NCBI GenBank assembly: GCA_036280295.1
Contig: DASURA010000023.1
Location: 1 to 12,951 of the forward strand
DNA: 12,951 nt
Reading direction: 5' to 3'
Origin: AWTP1-13 sp036280295
GTDB lineage: Bacteria > Pseudomonadota > Alphaproteobacteria > Rhizobiales > Hyphomicrobiaceae
This document shows positions 5,589-11,970 of the stretch, one piece after another. Within the stretch, counting starts at the first letter, position 1, and each line of letters starts with the position of its first letter. A model generated the notes under the pieces. That model did not search any database, was not told where the DNA came from, and saw nothing but the letters and a program-made list of their open reading frames with translations. A program made the position numbers and the translations under genes.

Positions 5589-8500
5589 ATGACCCTCCAC
5601 GTCGCCCTGACGCACCGAACCCAATACCGCTACGACCGCCGCGTCGAGCTGGGGCCGCAACTGGTGCGGCTGCGGCCGGCGCCGCACTGCCACACGCCGG
5701 TCCTCGCCTACTCCCTGCGGGTCGAGCCCGATCGACATTTTCTCAACTGGGTGCAGGATCCGTTCGGCAACTTCCTGGCGCGCGTCATCGTGCCGGAGAA
5801 GACCGAGATGCTCGCGGTAACCGTGGACCTGGTGGCCGACATGGCGGCCATCAATCCGTTCGACGTCTTCGTCGACGAGAGCGCCATGCGCTGGCCGTTC
5901 GTCTACGAGGCGGCGCTCGCGAAGGACCTGCAGCCCTATCTCGACCCAGCGTCGGTGGCGCCGCAGCTGGAGCGGTATCTGCAGACCATCTCGCCATCGG
6001 GATCGTCCACCACCATCGACTTCGTCACCGCGCTCAACCGCAGCCTGAGCCGGGATATTGCATACCGCACGCGCATAGAGCCGGGCGTGCAGGCGCCCGA
6101 GGAGACCCTGGCGAGCCGGTCCGGCTCGTGCCGCGATACCGGCTGGCTGCTGGTGGCGATCTTGCGCCGGCTGGGGCTCGCGGCGCGTTTCGTCTCGGGC
6201 TACCTGATCCAGCTCAAGCCGGATGCGCCATCGACGTCGGCGGCGACGGGCGGCCTGGCGGAGGACATTGCCGATCTGCACGCCTGGGCCGAGGTCTTCC
6301 TTCCCGGCGCCGGCTGGATCGGCCTCGATCCGACCTCCGGCCTGCTGACCGCCGAGGGCCACATCCCACTGGCCGCGACGCCGTCGCCGATCGGGGCGGC
6401 GCCGGTCACCGGGATGCACGAACCGGCCGAGGTCGACTTCTCGGTGGTCATGCGCGTGGAGCGCCTGCGCGAGACGCCGCGTGTCAGCAAGCCGTACAGC
6501 GACGAGCAGTGGCGCGCGCTCCTGGACGGCGGCGCGGCAGTGGAGGAGCATCTCAAGGCCGGCGACGTACGCCTGAGCATGGGCGGCGAGCCGACCTTCG
6601 TGGCGGTGGACGACATGGCCGCGCCGGAATGGACGACGACGGCGCTCGGACCCACCAAGCGCGCCTTTGCCGACAAGCTGGCGCGGCGCCTGGCCGAGCG
6701 CTTCGCCAAGGGCGGACTGCTGCATTACGGGCAGGGCAAGTCGTATCCGGGCGAGAGCACGGCGCGCTGGGCGTTCGGCATCCACTGGCGCACCGACGGC
6801 GAGCCATTGTGGCGGGACCCGTCGCTGATTGCCGAGGAAGGCGCCGCGCCCGTTTCGGCCGACGATGCGAACGCGTTCGCCGCCGAGCTGGCCGGCGCGC
6901 TCGGCCTGCCCGACGACAGCCCGATCCCGGCCTACGAGGATGCGGCTCACTTCGCGCTGGCCGAGCAGAAGCTGCCGCCCGGTCCCGTGGCCGACAGCAG
7001 TGCCGCGGGCAGCACGCTGGACGACACGGCAGAGCGCGCACGCCTGGCGCGTGCCTTGGAGCGAGGCCTTGGCAAGCCTGTGGGCTACGTGCTGCCGCTG
7101 CTCATGACCCGCGATGAGGACGGCACGCGTCGCTTCATCACCGAGCGCTGGGCGTTCAAGCGCGGGCACCTGGTCCTCGTGCCTGGCGACGCGCCGATGG
7201 GCCTGCGCCTGCCGCTGGCGGGACTTGCCCAGATCGAGCTCGTCGACTACCCGCACGTGCTCCCCGCAGATCCCTTTGCCGATCCCGATAAGCTGCCGAA
7301 ACTGTCCGAGCAGACCGAAGGGCCGGAAGCCGGGGGAGAGGGGATAAGATCCATCCTGGCAAAACTGGGAGCTGCCACCGAGCATGACGGCGCGGGAGCT
7401 GTTACCGATGCCGCGCCACCGGGCGAGCCCGTGCGCACCGCCCTCGCCGTAGAGGTGCGCGACGGGCATCTATGCGTGTTCCTGCCGCCTGTGAGCGACG
7501 GGGCCGATTATGCCCGGTTGATCGCCGCCATCGAGGCGGCCGCCGCAAGGCTCAACCAGCCGATCCGGCTGGAAGGCTATCCCCCGCCCTACGATCCGCA
7601 CCTGCGCAACATCAAGGTAACGCCCGATCCCGGTGTCATCGAGGTCAACGTGCACCCGGCGGCGGCATGGGACGAGACCGTGGCCATCACCTCCGCAGTG
7701 TACGAGGAGGCGGCGCAAATCGGGCTGGGGACGGAGAAATTCCGCTCCGACGGCCGACAGATTGGCACCGGCGGCGGCAATCATATCGTGCTCGGCGGTT
7801 GCAAGCCGGCCGACAGCCCGTTCCTGCGCCGGCCGGACCTGCTTGGGAGCCTCGTCCGGTATTGGCAGAACCATCCCTCACTCTCCTATCTATTCGCCGG
7901 ACAGTTCGTCGGCCCCAACAGCCCGGCACCGCGGGTGGACGAGGCCAGGCACGAGGCGCTTTACGAGCTGGAGATTGCGCTGGCGCAGCTGCCCGATCCG
8001 GATGCCGGGGCGGGAAGCGAAGTGCCGCCATGGCAGGTGGACCGGCTGTTCCGCAACCTGCTGGTCGATGCCACCGGCAACACGCACCGGGCCGAGATCT
8101 GCATCGACAAGCTCTACGCACCCGAGGGCGCCATGGGGCGCCTGGGGCTCGTCGAGCTGCGCGCCTTCGAGATGCCGCCGCATGCACGCATGAGCCTCGC
8201 CCAGCAGCTGCTGGTGCGGGCACTGGTGGCGAGGTTCTGGGAGACACCCTACCGGCAGGGGCTGGTGCGATGGGGCACGGCGCTGCACGACCGCTTCATG
8301 CTGCCGCGCTTCCTGTGGGCCGACTTCGAGGATGTGATCGCCGGTCTCGATGCGGCCGGCCTGCCGCTGCATGCGGAGTGGTTTGCGCCACATTTCGAGC
8401 TCCGCTTCCCGGTGCTGGGCACGGTGGAGCACGGCGGCGTGTCGCTGCAGGTGCGCCAGGCGCTCGAGCCATGGCTCGTGCTCGGCGAGCACAGCGGCCC

Positions 8501-8951
8501 TGGCGGCACCAGCCGTCCGGTGGACTCCTCACTGGAGCGGGTGCAGCTGCTGGTCACCGCGCCGGCCGGCGACCGCTATCGCGTGACTTGCAACGGCTTT
8601 GTGGTGCCGCTCGCCGACACCGGCGTCGCCGGCGAGCGAGTGGCCGGCGTCCGCTTCCGTGCTTGGCGAACCATCTACGGCTTGCACCCCGCCATCCCGC
8701 CGCATGTGCCCCTGACCTTCGACATCGTCGACACCTGGAACGGCCGTTCGATCGGCGGCTGCCGCGTGCATGTCTCGCGGCCGGACGGGCGCGACATCGA
8801 GACGCCGCCAGTCAACGCGCGGGAAGCCGAGGCGCGGCGCCTCGCCTTGTTCGAGGCGAGCGGCCACTCGCCGGCGGGCACGCCGTTCAAGACTGCGGCG
8901 GTGCACCCGGATTTCCCGCTTACTCTCGATCTGCGGCGAGTGCGGGCGTAG
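5589..8951 (+). CDS. transglutaminase-like protease fused to DUF2126 putative amidoligase
   Basis: This 1120-residue protein is the largest gene here. Residues 1-90 are the bacterial transglutaminase N-terminal domain (VALTHRTQYRYDRRVELGPQ, NWVQDPFGN). Residues about 140-255 are the transglutaminase-like core with an apparent triad: Cys181 in SGSCRDTGWLL, His231 in HAWAEVFLPGAGW, and Asp247 in GLDPT. From about residue 325 comes the DUF2126 (PF09899) region: LSMGGEPTFV (329-338), HYGQGKSYPGES (379-390), YDPHLRNIKVTPDPGVIEVNVHP (668-690), GTGGGNHIVLGG (727-738) and GLVELRAFEMPPH (853-865). Pfam describes DUF2126 as a putative amidoligase, so the protein may both cleave and form peptide bonds on an unknown peptide. 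ATG 5589 was chosen because homologues begin at this conserved beta-strand, though no clear ribosome site precedes it. The gene converges on nrsF with four bases between stops. Confidence 0.92.
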   Translation: MTLHVALTHRTQYRYDRRVELGPQLVRLRPAPHCHTPVLAYSLRVEPDRHFLNWVQDPFGNFLARVIVPEKTEMLAVTVDLVADMAAINPFDVFVDESAMRWPFVYEAALAKDLQPYLDPASVAPQLERYLQTISPSGSSTTIDFVTALNRSLSRDIAYRTRIEPGVQAPEETLASRSGSCRDTGWLLVAILRRLGLAARFVSGYLIQLKPDAPSTSAATGGLAEDIADLHAWAEVFLPGAGWIGLDPTSGLLTAEGHIPLAATPSPIGAAPVTGMHEPAEVDFSVVMRVERLRETPRVSKPYSDEQWRALLDGGAAVEEHLKAGDVRLSMGGEPTFVAVDDMAAPEWTTTALGPTKRAFADKLARRLAERFAKGGLLHYGQGKSYPGESTARWAFGIHWRTDGEPLWRDPSLIAEEGAAPVSADDANAFAAELAGALGLPDDSPIPAYEDAAHFALAEQKLPPGPVADSSAAGSTLDDTAERARLARALERGLGKPVGYVLPLLMTRDEDGTRRFITERWAFKRGHLVLVPGDAPMGLRLPLAGLAQIELVDYPHVLPADPFADPDKLPKLSEQTEGPEAGGEGIRSILAKLGAATEHDGAGAVTDAAPPGEPVRTALAVEVRDGHLCVFLPPVSDGADYARLIAAIEAAAARLNQPIRLEGYPPPYDPHLRNIKVTPDPGVIEVNVHPAAAWDETVAITSAVYEEAAQIGLGTEKFRSDGRQIGTGGGNHIVLGGCKPADSPFLRRPDLLGSLVRYWQNHPSLSYLFAGQFVGPNSPAPRVDEARHEALYELEIALAQLPDPDAGAGSEVPPWQVDRLFRNLLVDATGNTHRAEICIDKLYAPEGAMGRLGLVELRAFEMPPHARMSLAQQLLVRALVARFWETPYRQGLVRWGTALHDRFMLPRFLWADFEDVIAGLDAAGLPLHAEWFAPHFELRFPVLGTVEHGGVSLQVRQALEPWLVLGEHSGPGGTSRPVDSSLERVQLLVTAPAGDRYRVTCNGFVVPLADTGVAGERVAGVRFRAWRTIYGLHPAIPPHVPLTFDIVDTWNGRSIGGCRVHVSRPDGRDIETPPVNAREAEARRLALFEASGHSPAGTPFKTAAVHPDFPLTLDLRRVRA

Positions 8952-8955
8952 CCGG

Positions 8956-9594
8956 CTACCAGCGCAGCAGGTACCGGCCCAAGATCGCACCCGCCAGCAC
9001 GACCAGCCCGATGGCGATCGAGTACCAGATCGCGACGAACAGCGGCGAATCATCGAAGCAGTGGGTGCCATAGAGCGTCGCGCCCATGCCGCCGGCGAGC
9101 AGCCCGGCGACCGCCCCGGCGGCGGTGGCCGATCGGGGGGCGCCCGAGCGCAGGGCAGCAAGCATGGCGAGCAGCGGGGCCACCGACAAGAGCGGCAGCG
9201 AGATCAGGCAAAGCACGGCATTGGTGCCGATTGCATAGGTGGGCCACTGCACGGCCGGCAGCGTCAGCAGCTCATAGCCGACGCCCATCGCCAGGATCGC
9301 TGGTGCCGCAGCCAAAGCGCCGGTCACATTGCGCGACTTCATGTCAGGGCGCGCAAGCCGTGCCGACGCCCAGCAGGCGGCGACCACCAGCAGCGTAACA
9401 ACCGCGATCTTCAGCAGGAAGCGCCAAGTGAACAGAACGGAGAGGATATCCAGCCTGACCCCTAGCTCCACCGCGTACAACGCATAGGACACGGCACCCC
9501 CGGCCAGGAGCGCCAGCGCCATGCGTCCGCCAAGCCAAGGGCGTGGCGCAGCGGCATCACGGGCAATGGCCTCGATCAAGTCCTCGGTGCGCAT
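8956..9594 (-). CDS. nrsF: NrsF (DUF1109) membrane anti-sigma factor
   Basis: A protein of about 212 residues with six predicted membrane helices (roughly 24-43, 57-76, 92-112, 123-147, 156-175, 184-206). The C-terminal motif GTHCFDDSPLFVAIWY (176-191) is typical of DUF1109/NrsF. This family holds its ECF sigma factor inactive at the membrane. In Caulobacter two conserved cysteines (recalled as 131 and 181) are needed for release under chromate or cadmium stress. Here Cys129 and Cys179 keep the same 50-residue spacing, and Cys74 is extra. The short N-terminal cytoplasmic stretch (1-20) would contact the sigma factor. ATG 9594 lies three bases after the sigF stop region. A TTG at 9600 overlapping the sigF TGA is the alternative start and adds only two residues. 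Either way the pair is co-translated. Confidence 0.9.
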   Translation of the reverse strand: MRTEDLIEAIARDAAAPRPWLGGRMALALLAGGAVSYALYAVELGVRLDILSVLFTWRFLLKIAVVTLLVVAACWASARLARPDMKSRNVTGALAAAPAILAMGVGYELLTLPAVQWPTYAIGTNAVLCLISLPLLSVAPLLAMLAALRSGAPRSATAAGAVAGLLAGGMGATLYGTHCFDDSPLFVAIWYSIAIGLVVLAGAILGRYLLRW

Positions 9595-9596
9595 GC

Positions 9597-10157
9597 TCAA
9601 TCTCTCAGAGGCGTGTCACGAAAAGCCGTCGCCAGGGCTTTGAGCGCTCTGTGCAAGACCACGCGGACGGCCCCCTCGGTCATGCCCAGCCGCTGCCCGA
9701 CCTCGGCAGCACTGGCACCCTCAATGGAGATGGCTTTCACCACATCGCGCTGCCGCGCATCGAGGTGCGCCAGCATGCGCGCCGCATCCAGGGTGTCACT
9801 GATGGCAGGCTCGGCATCGAGCGCGAGCGTCTGGAGGAGCTCGTCGTCGATCGACACCTGGCGGTGCCGCCCACGGCGGCGCAGGTTGTCCACCAGCTTG
9901 TTCTGGGCGATGGCGCGCACCCACGGCAGGAGCGGCTGGTGCTCGTCCCAGGTGTGGCGCTTCAGATGCAGGGCGAGCAGCGTTTCCTGCACGACGTCCT
10001 CAACCTCCTCCGCGCCCCGGCCGTAGCGGGCAAAGCCGCGCGCAACAAGCCCGCGCAGCCGCGGCGCAAGCGCCTCCAGCACGCGGCGATACGCCCCGGC
10101 ATCGCCGCCGTTGGCGGCGCGCATGAGCTCGGCCAGCTGCGCCTCCGGAACTGCCAC
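9597..10157 (-). CDS. sigF: ECF RNA polymerase sigma factor, SigF type
   Basis: A protein of 186 residues from GTG 10157. Region 2 spans about 12-100, with the core-binding and melting segment EEVEDVVQETLLALHLKRHTWD and the -10 contacting PWVRAIAQNKLVDNLRRRGR. Region 4 spans about 125-178, with the helix-turn-helix ASAAEVGQRLGMTEGAVRVVLHRALKAL that reads the -35 element. The directly following NrsF anti-sigma gene places it in the SigF group, which responds to heavy-metal or redox stress in Caulobacter. A TTG at 10196 would extend the frame by 13 codons. However, the candidate ECF promoter (10175-10202) lies over that segment, so translation must start further down and GTG 10157 is preferred. 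The SigF target genes known elsewhere (DUF2282, DUF692, DoxX) are not in this window. Confidence 0.9.
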   Translation of the reverse strand: MAVPEAQLAELMRAANGGDAGAYRRVLEALAPRLRGLVARGFARYGRGAEEVEDVVQETLLALHLKRHTWDEHQPLLPWVRAIAQNKLVDNLRRRGRHRQVSIDDELLQTLALDAEPAISDTLDAARMLAHLDARQRDVVKAISIEGASAAEVGQRLGMTEGAVRVVLHRALKALATAFRDTPLRD

Positions 10158-10174
10158 GCGGTCAACTGTCTCCC

Positions 10175-10202
10175 TATACGTGCGCGACGGCCGCAACGTT
10201 AC
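10175..10202 (-). promoter_or_regulatory. ECF-type promoter upstream of sigF-nrsF
   Basis: On the minus strand, GTAACG (10202-10197), exactly 16 bases, then CGTATA (10180-10175). The AAC core at -35 and CGT at -10 are the usual ECF elements, and SigF-type promoters elsewhere have a GTAAC box. Transcription would begin near 10168, about 11 bases before GTG 10157. The position and spacing suggest that SigF transcribes its own operon. Confidence 0.6.
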
Positions 10203-10339
10203 AGCGCCTCGGCGCCCGCATCAGGACAATCATGGCCAATGCGATGATCAAAAAGTCCGCTTCATCGGTCTGGCTAGGTGGCGAAGCGGGCTTCTCGATC
10301 TCAATCGCGCTGGCAATCAATGTTGGCTAATGTCGTTCA

Positions 10340-10390
10340 GATCGCGAAATTCGTTCCAACCTTGCGGCAGCTGAGACGAATTTCGCGATC
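10340..10390. repeat. perfect 15-base inverted repeat with 21-base spacer
   Basis: GATCGCGAAATTCGT (10340-10354) is exactly mirrored by ACGAATTTCGCGATC (10376-10390). No T-run follows on either strand, so a terminator is unlikely. It lies about 140 bases upstream of the candidate sigF promoter and about 105 bases past the oxidoreductase stop. It could be a protein-binding site, a REP/MITE-like element or a stable RNA hairpin. Confidence 0.75.
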
Positions 10391-10471
10391 AGGACACTAG
10401 TCATTGACCCATCCACGGCATGTGAACAAGCTCGCTTCGGCCGGGCACAAATCTGCGACGTTCACAGGTTG

Positions 10472-10485
10472 GCATGAGTTCATGC
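10472..10485. repeat. short palindrome GCATGA-GT-TCATGC
   Basis: Six-base perfect arms with a two-base centre begin about ten bases downstream of the oxidoreductase stop codon. It lacks the T-run of an intrinsic terminator. An operator or chance are both possible. Confidence 0.3.
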
Positions 10486-10495
10486 ACATTTCGGG

Positions 10496-11599
10496 TCAGC
10501 CGTTTGCACTTTCACTGCCGGTCGCCGCATGCAGCTTCGGCATCACCTGCTCGGCCATCAGCACCATGGAGCGACGTGCCAGATCACGGTCGAGCCAGTC
10601 CTTGCCGGCGTAAAGGAGGGTGCCGAAGTCGCCCACATCCTCACGGAACGCAAGCAGGTCGTCGACCACCTTGCCAGGCGAACCCCAGATCACCAGCCGC
10701 TCCATCACCTGCTCGACTGTCACGGCGTCATCCGGAATGTCGGGGCTCTCCTTGAAGGCAACGGCGCGGCCGCCGGCCTTGAGCTTGGCCAGCAGGTTGC
10801 CGAAGTAGAGCCGGTAGGGACTGTTCGCCGCCCAGACGTACTCGCACGCCGTAGCGTCGTCGGCGGCGACAAAAATCGAGCGCGCCACGCGCCAGTTGGC
10901 TGGGTCGGCGGGACGGCCAATGCGCTCGCAGCCTTCCACGTACTTCGGCCAGTGGCTCTTGACCCATTGCGGCATCAGGAAGTTGGCAGATATCGGGCTC
11001 CAGCCGCGTGCGGCGGCCTCGGTGACGCCTTTGGAGAAGGGCGCGACCACCGTCACGACAATCGGCGGGTGGGGCTTCTGCAGCGGCTTGGGCAGGATGC
11101 CCTGGCCGATGTCGGCCATCAGCGTGCGCCGGGTCGAGATCTGCCAGTACTTGCCGTCGATGTCGTAGGGCGGCTCGCCGGCCCAGATCGCCAGCACCTG
11201 GTTGATGGCCTCGACGAACATCTCGTTGCGGTTGGCGGTGAGGTTGCCGAACGCCTCGGCATCCGAAAGCAGCCCGCCCGGCGAGATGCCGAAGTTGAGG
11301 CGCCCGTCGAGCAGGTGATCGAGCATGGCGATGTTGGCAGCGACGGCGGCCGGGTGCGCGTTGGGCAGGTTGACGGTGCCAGTACCCAGACGAATGCGCT
11401 TGGTGGCGTCTGCCAGCGAGGCGATGAAGGTGATGCACGAGGTGATGTTCTCCGCGGCGTCCGTCACGCGCTCGCCGACGTAGCCCTCAACGAAGCCGAG
11501 CTCATCGGCAAGGATGAAGGCCTCGCGGTCCTCCCTGAGCGACTGCCGCCAGTCCTTGCCGACCGGGTGGATCGGCATAGTGAAGAAGCCGAGCTGCAT
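10496..11599 (-). CDS. LLM-class (luciferase-like) flavin-dependent oxidoreductase
   Basis: A 367-residue cytosolic protein with the bacterial luciferase-like TIM-barrel fold, which uses reduced FMN (or F420 in some branches) to oxidise small organic substrates. Recognisable parts are the N-terminal strand MQLGFFTMPIHP, a strand at RIRLGTGTVNLPNAHPAAVAANIAMLDHLLDGRLNFGISPGG (about 68-109) typical of the superfamily, and a C-terminal QVMERLVIWGSPGKVVDDLLAF that closes the barrel. Length is normal for LLM monooxygenases of the alkanal/limonene type, but the substrate cannot be read from sequence. GGAA lies about nine bases before ATG 11599, a weak ribosome site. It stands alone: no flavin reductase or catabolic neighbours are beside it, so reduced flavin must come from elsewhere. 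Confidence 0.92.
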   Translation of the reverse strand: MQLGFFTMPIHPVGKDWRQSLREDREAFILADELGFVEGYVGERVTDAAENITSCITFIASLADATKRIRLGTGTVNLPNAHPAAVAANIAMLDHLLDGRLNFGISPGGLLSDAEAFGNLTANRNEMFVEAINQVLAIWAGEPPYDIDGKYWQISTRRTLMADIGQGILPKPLQKPHPPIVVTVVAPFSKGVTEAAARGWSPISANFLMPQWVKSHWPKYVEGCERIGRPADPANWRVARSIFVAADDATACEYVWAANSPYRLYFGNLLAKLKAGGRAVAFKESPDIPDDAVTVEQVMERLVIWGSPGKVVDDLLAFREDVGDFGTLLYAGKDWLDRDLARRSMVLMAEQVMPKLHAATGSESANG

Positions 11600-11970
11600 G
11601 GGTGTGTGTTCCGATTTCTGGCTATGCGGAAATCAAGCTCCGTAGGGTGCAGCAAGGCGATAGCCGCGTTGCACCGACTGGCACGACGCGGTGCAATGCG
11701 CTTTGCTTATCGCCCCTACGACACTCGCTATTCGCTCTACTTGATCACCTGCGGATTGATCGGCGACAGCCGCGCGTGAGACCTCGATATTCCGGCTGCA
11801 GGAACGCCCCGCCATCGTTTCCATCCCCTTGGTTTGTGAGGCGCGGTGCGTGCGCTCTTGGTTGGGGGTATCTTGCATGGGGACGATGCCATTGCCAGGG
11901 GCAACGGCCGCCTGGTCCATGACTGGGAACCGATTGCGGACATGAGCGGGGCGCATCCGCGTCGTGCGCC
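11600..11970. other. 371-base intergenic gap between oxidoreductase and Fic genes
   Basis: The gap holds an 80-base imperfect palindrome (11641-11720). The rest shows only chance-like open frames. The longest is 107 codons on the minus strand, covering the palindrome, with no family resemblance. I could not identify a promoter for the oxidoreductase gene or a terminator for the fic gene. Confidence 0.5.
11641..11720. repeat. 80-base imperfect palindromic element with CGTAGGG ends
   Basis: The outer ends CGTAGGG (11641-11647) and CCCTACG (11714-11720) are exact inverted copies. The inner arms TTGCACCG (11669-11676) and CGGTGCAA (11689-11696) are too, and the stretches between pair imperfectly (GGCGATAGCCGCG against GCGCTTTGCTTATCGCC). 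Such GTAGGGTGCA...TGCACC sequences recur as dispersed palindromic repeats in many proteobacterial genomes, to my knowledge. It ends 121 bases and begins 42 bases before the oxidoreductase start codon, depending on which edge is measured. Confidence 0.65.

Larger units (their letters stand above)
10158..10495. other. 338-base intergenic gap upstream of sigF
   Basis: It contains the candidate sigF promoter at its left end, a perfect spaced inverted repeat (10340-10390), and a small palindrome just after the oxidoreductase stop (10472-10485). No convincing reading frame is present. Frames crossing it end as shadows of sigF or of the oxidoreductase gene. A potential short minus-strand ORF at 10265 (MKRTF) stops after five codons. 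Confidence 0.5.

Noticed and set aside
5471..7117. 548-codon plus-strand frame inside the large gene
   Set aside because: Shadow frame of the DUF2126 fusion gene, arginine/alanine/glycine-rich and without recognisable domains.
5340..7469. 709-codon open frame on the minus strand
   Set aside because: It is fully antisense to the transglutaminase-amidoligase gene, whose motifs are unmistakable. The translation is rich in Arg, Gly, His and Gln with no family motif, as expected from the complement of GC-rich codons.
7472..9073. 533-codon plus-strand frame overlapping the 3' part of the large gene
   Set aside because: Shadow frame running past the true stop into nrsF antisense sequence, with low-complexity composition.
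10332..10357. EcfG-like promoter (GGAAC) on the minus strand
   Set aside because: GGAAC at 10357-10353 is followed after 17 bases by CGAC, not the expected CGTT. The match falls inside the inverted repeat, and no gene starts nearby in that direction.
10529..11779. 416-codon plus-strand frame
   Set aside because: Antisense to the LLM oxidoreductase, whose superfamily motifs are clear. The antisense product has no motifs.
11633..11956. 107-codon minus-strand frame between the oxidoreductase and fic genes
   Set aside because: No ribosome site or family resemblance, and its 3' third is the palindromic repeat element.
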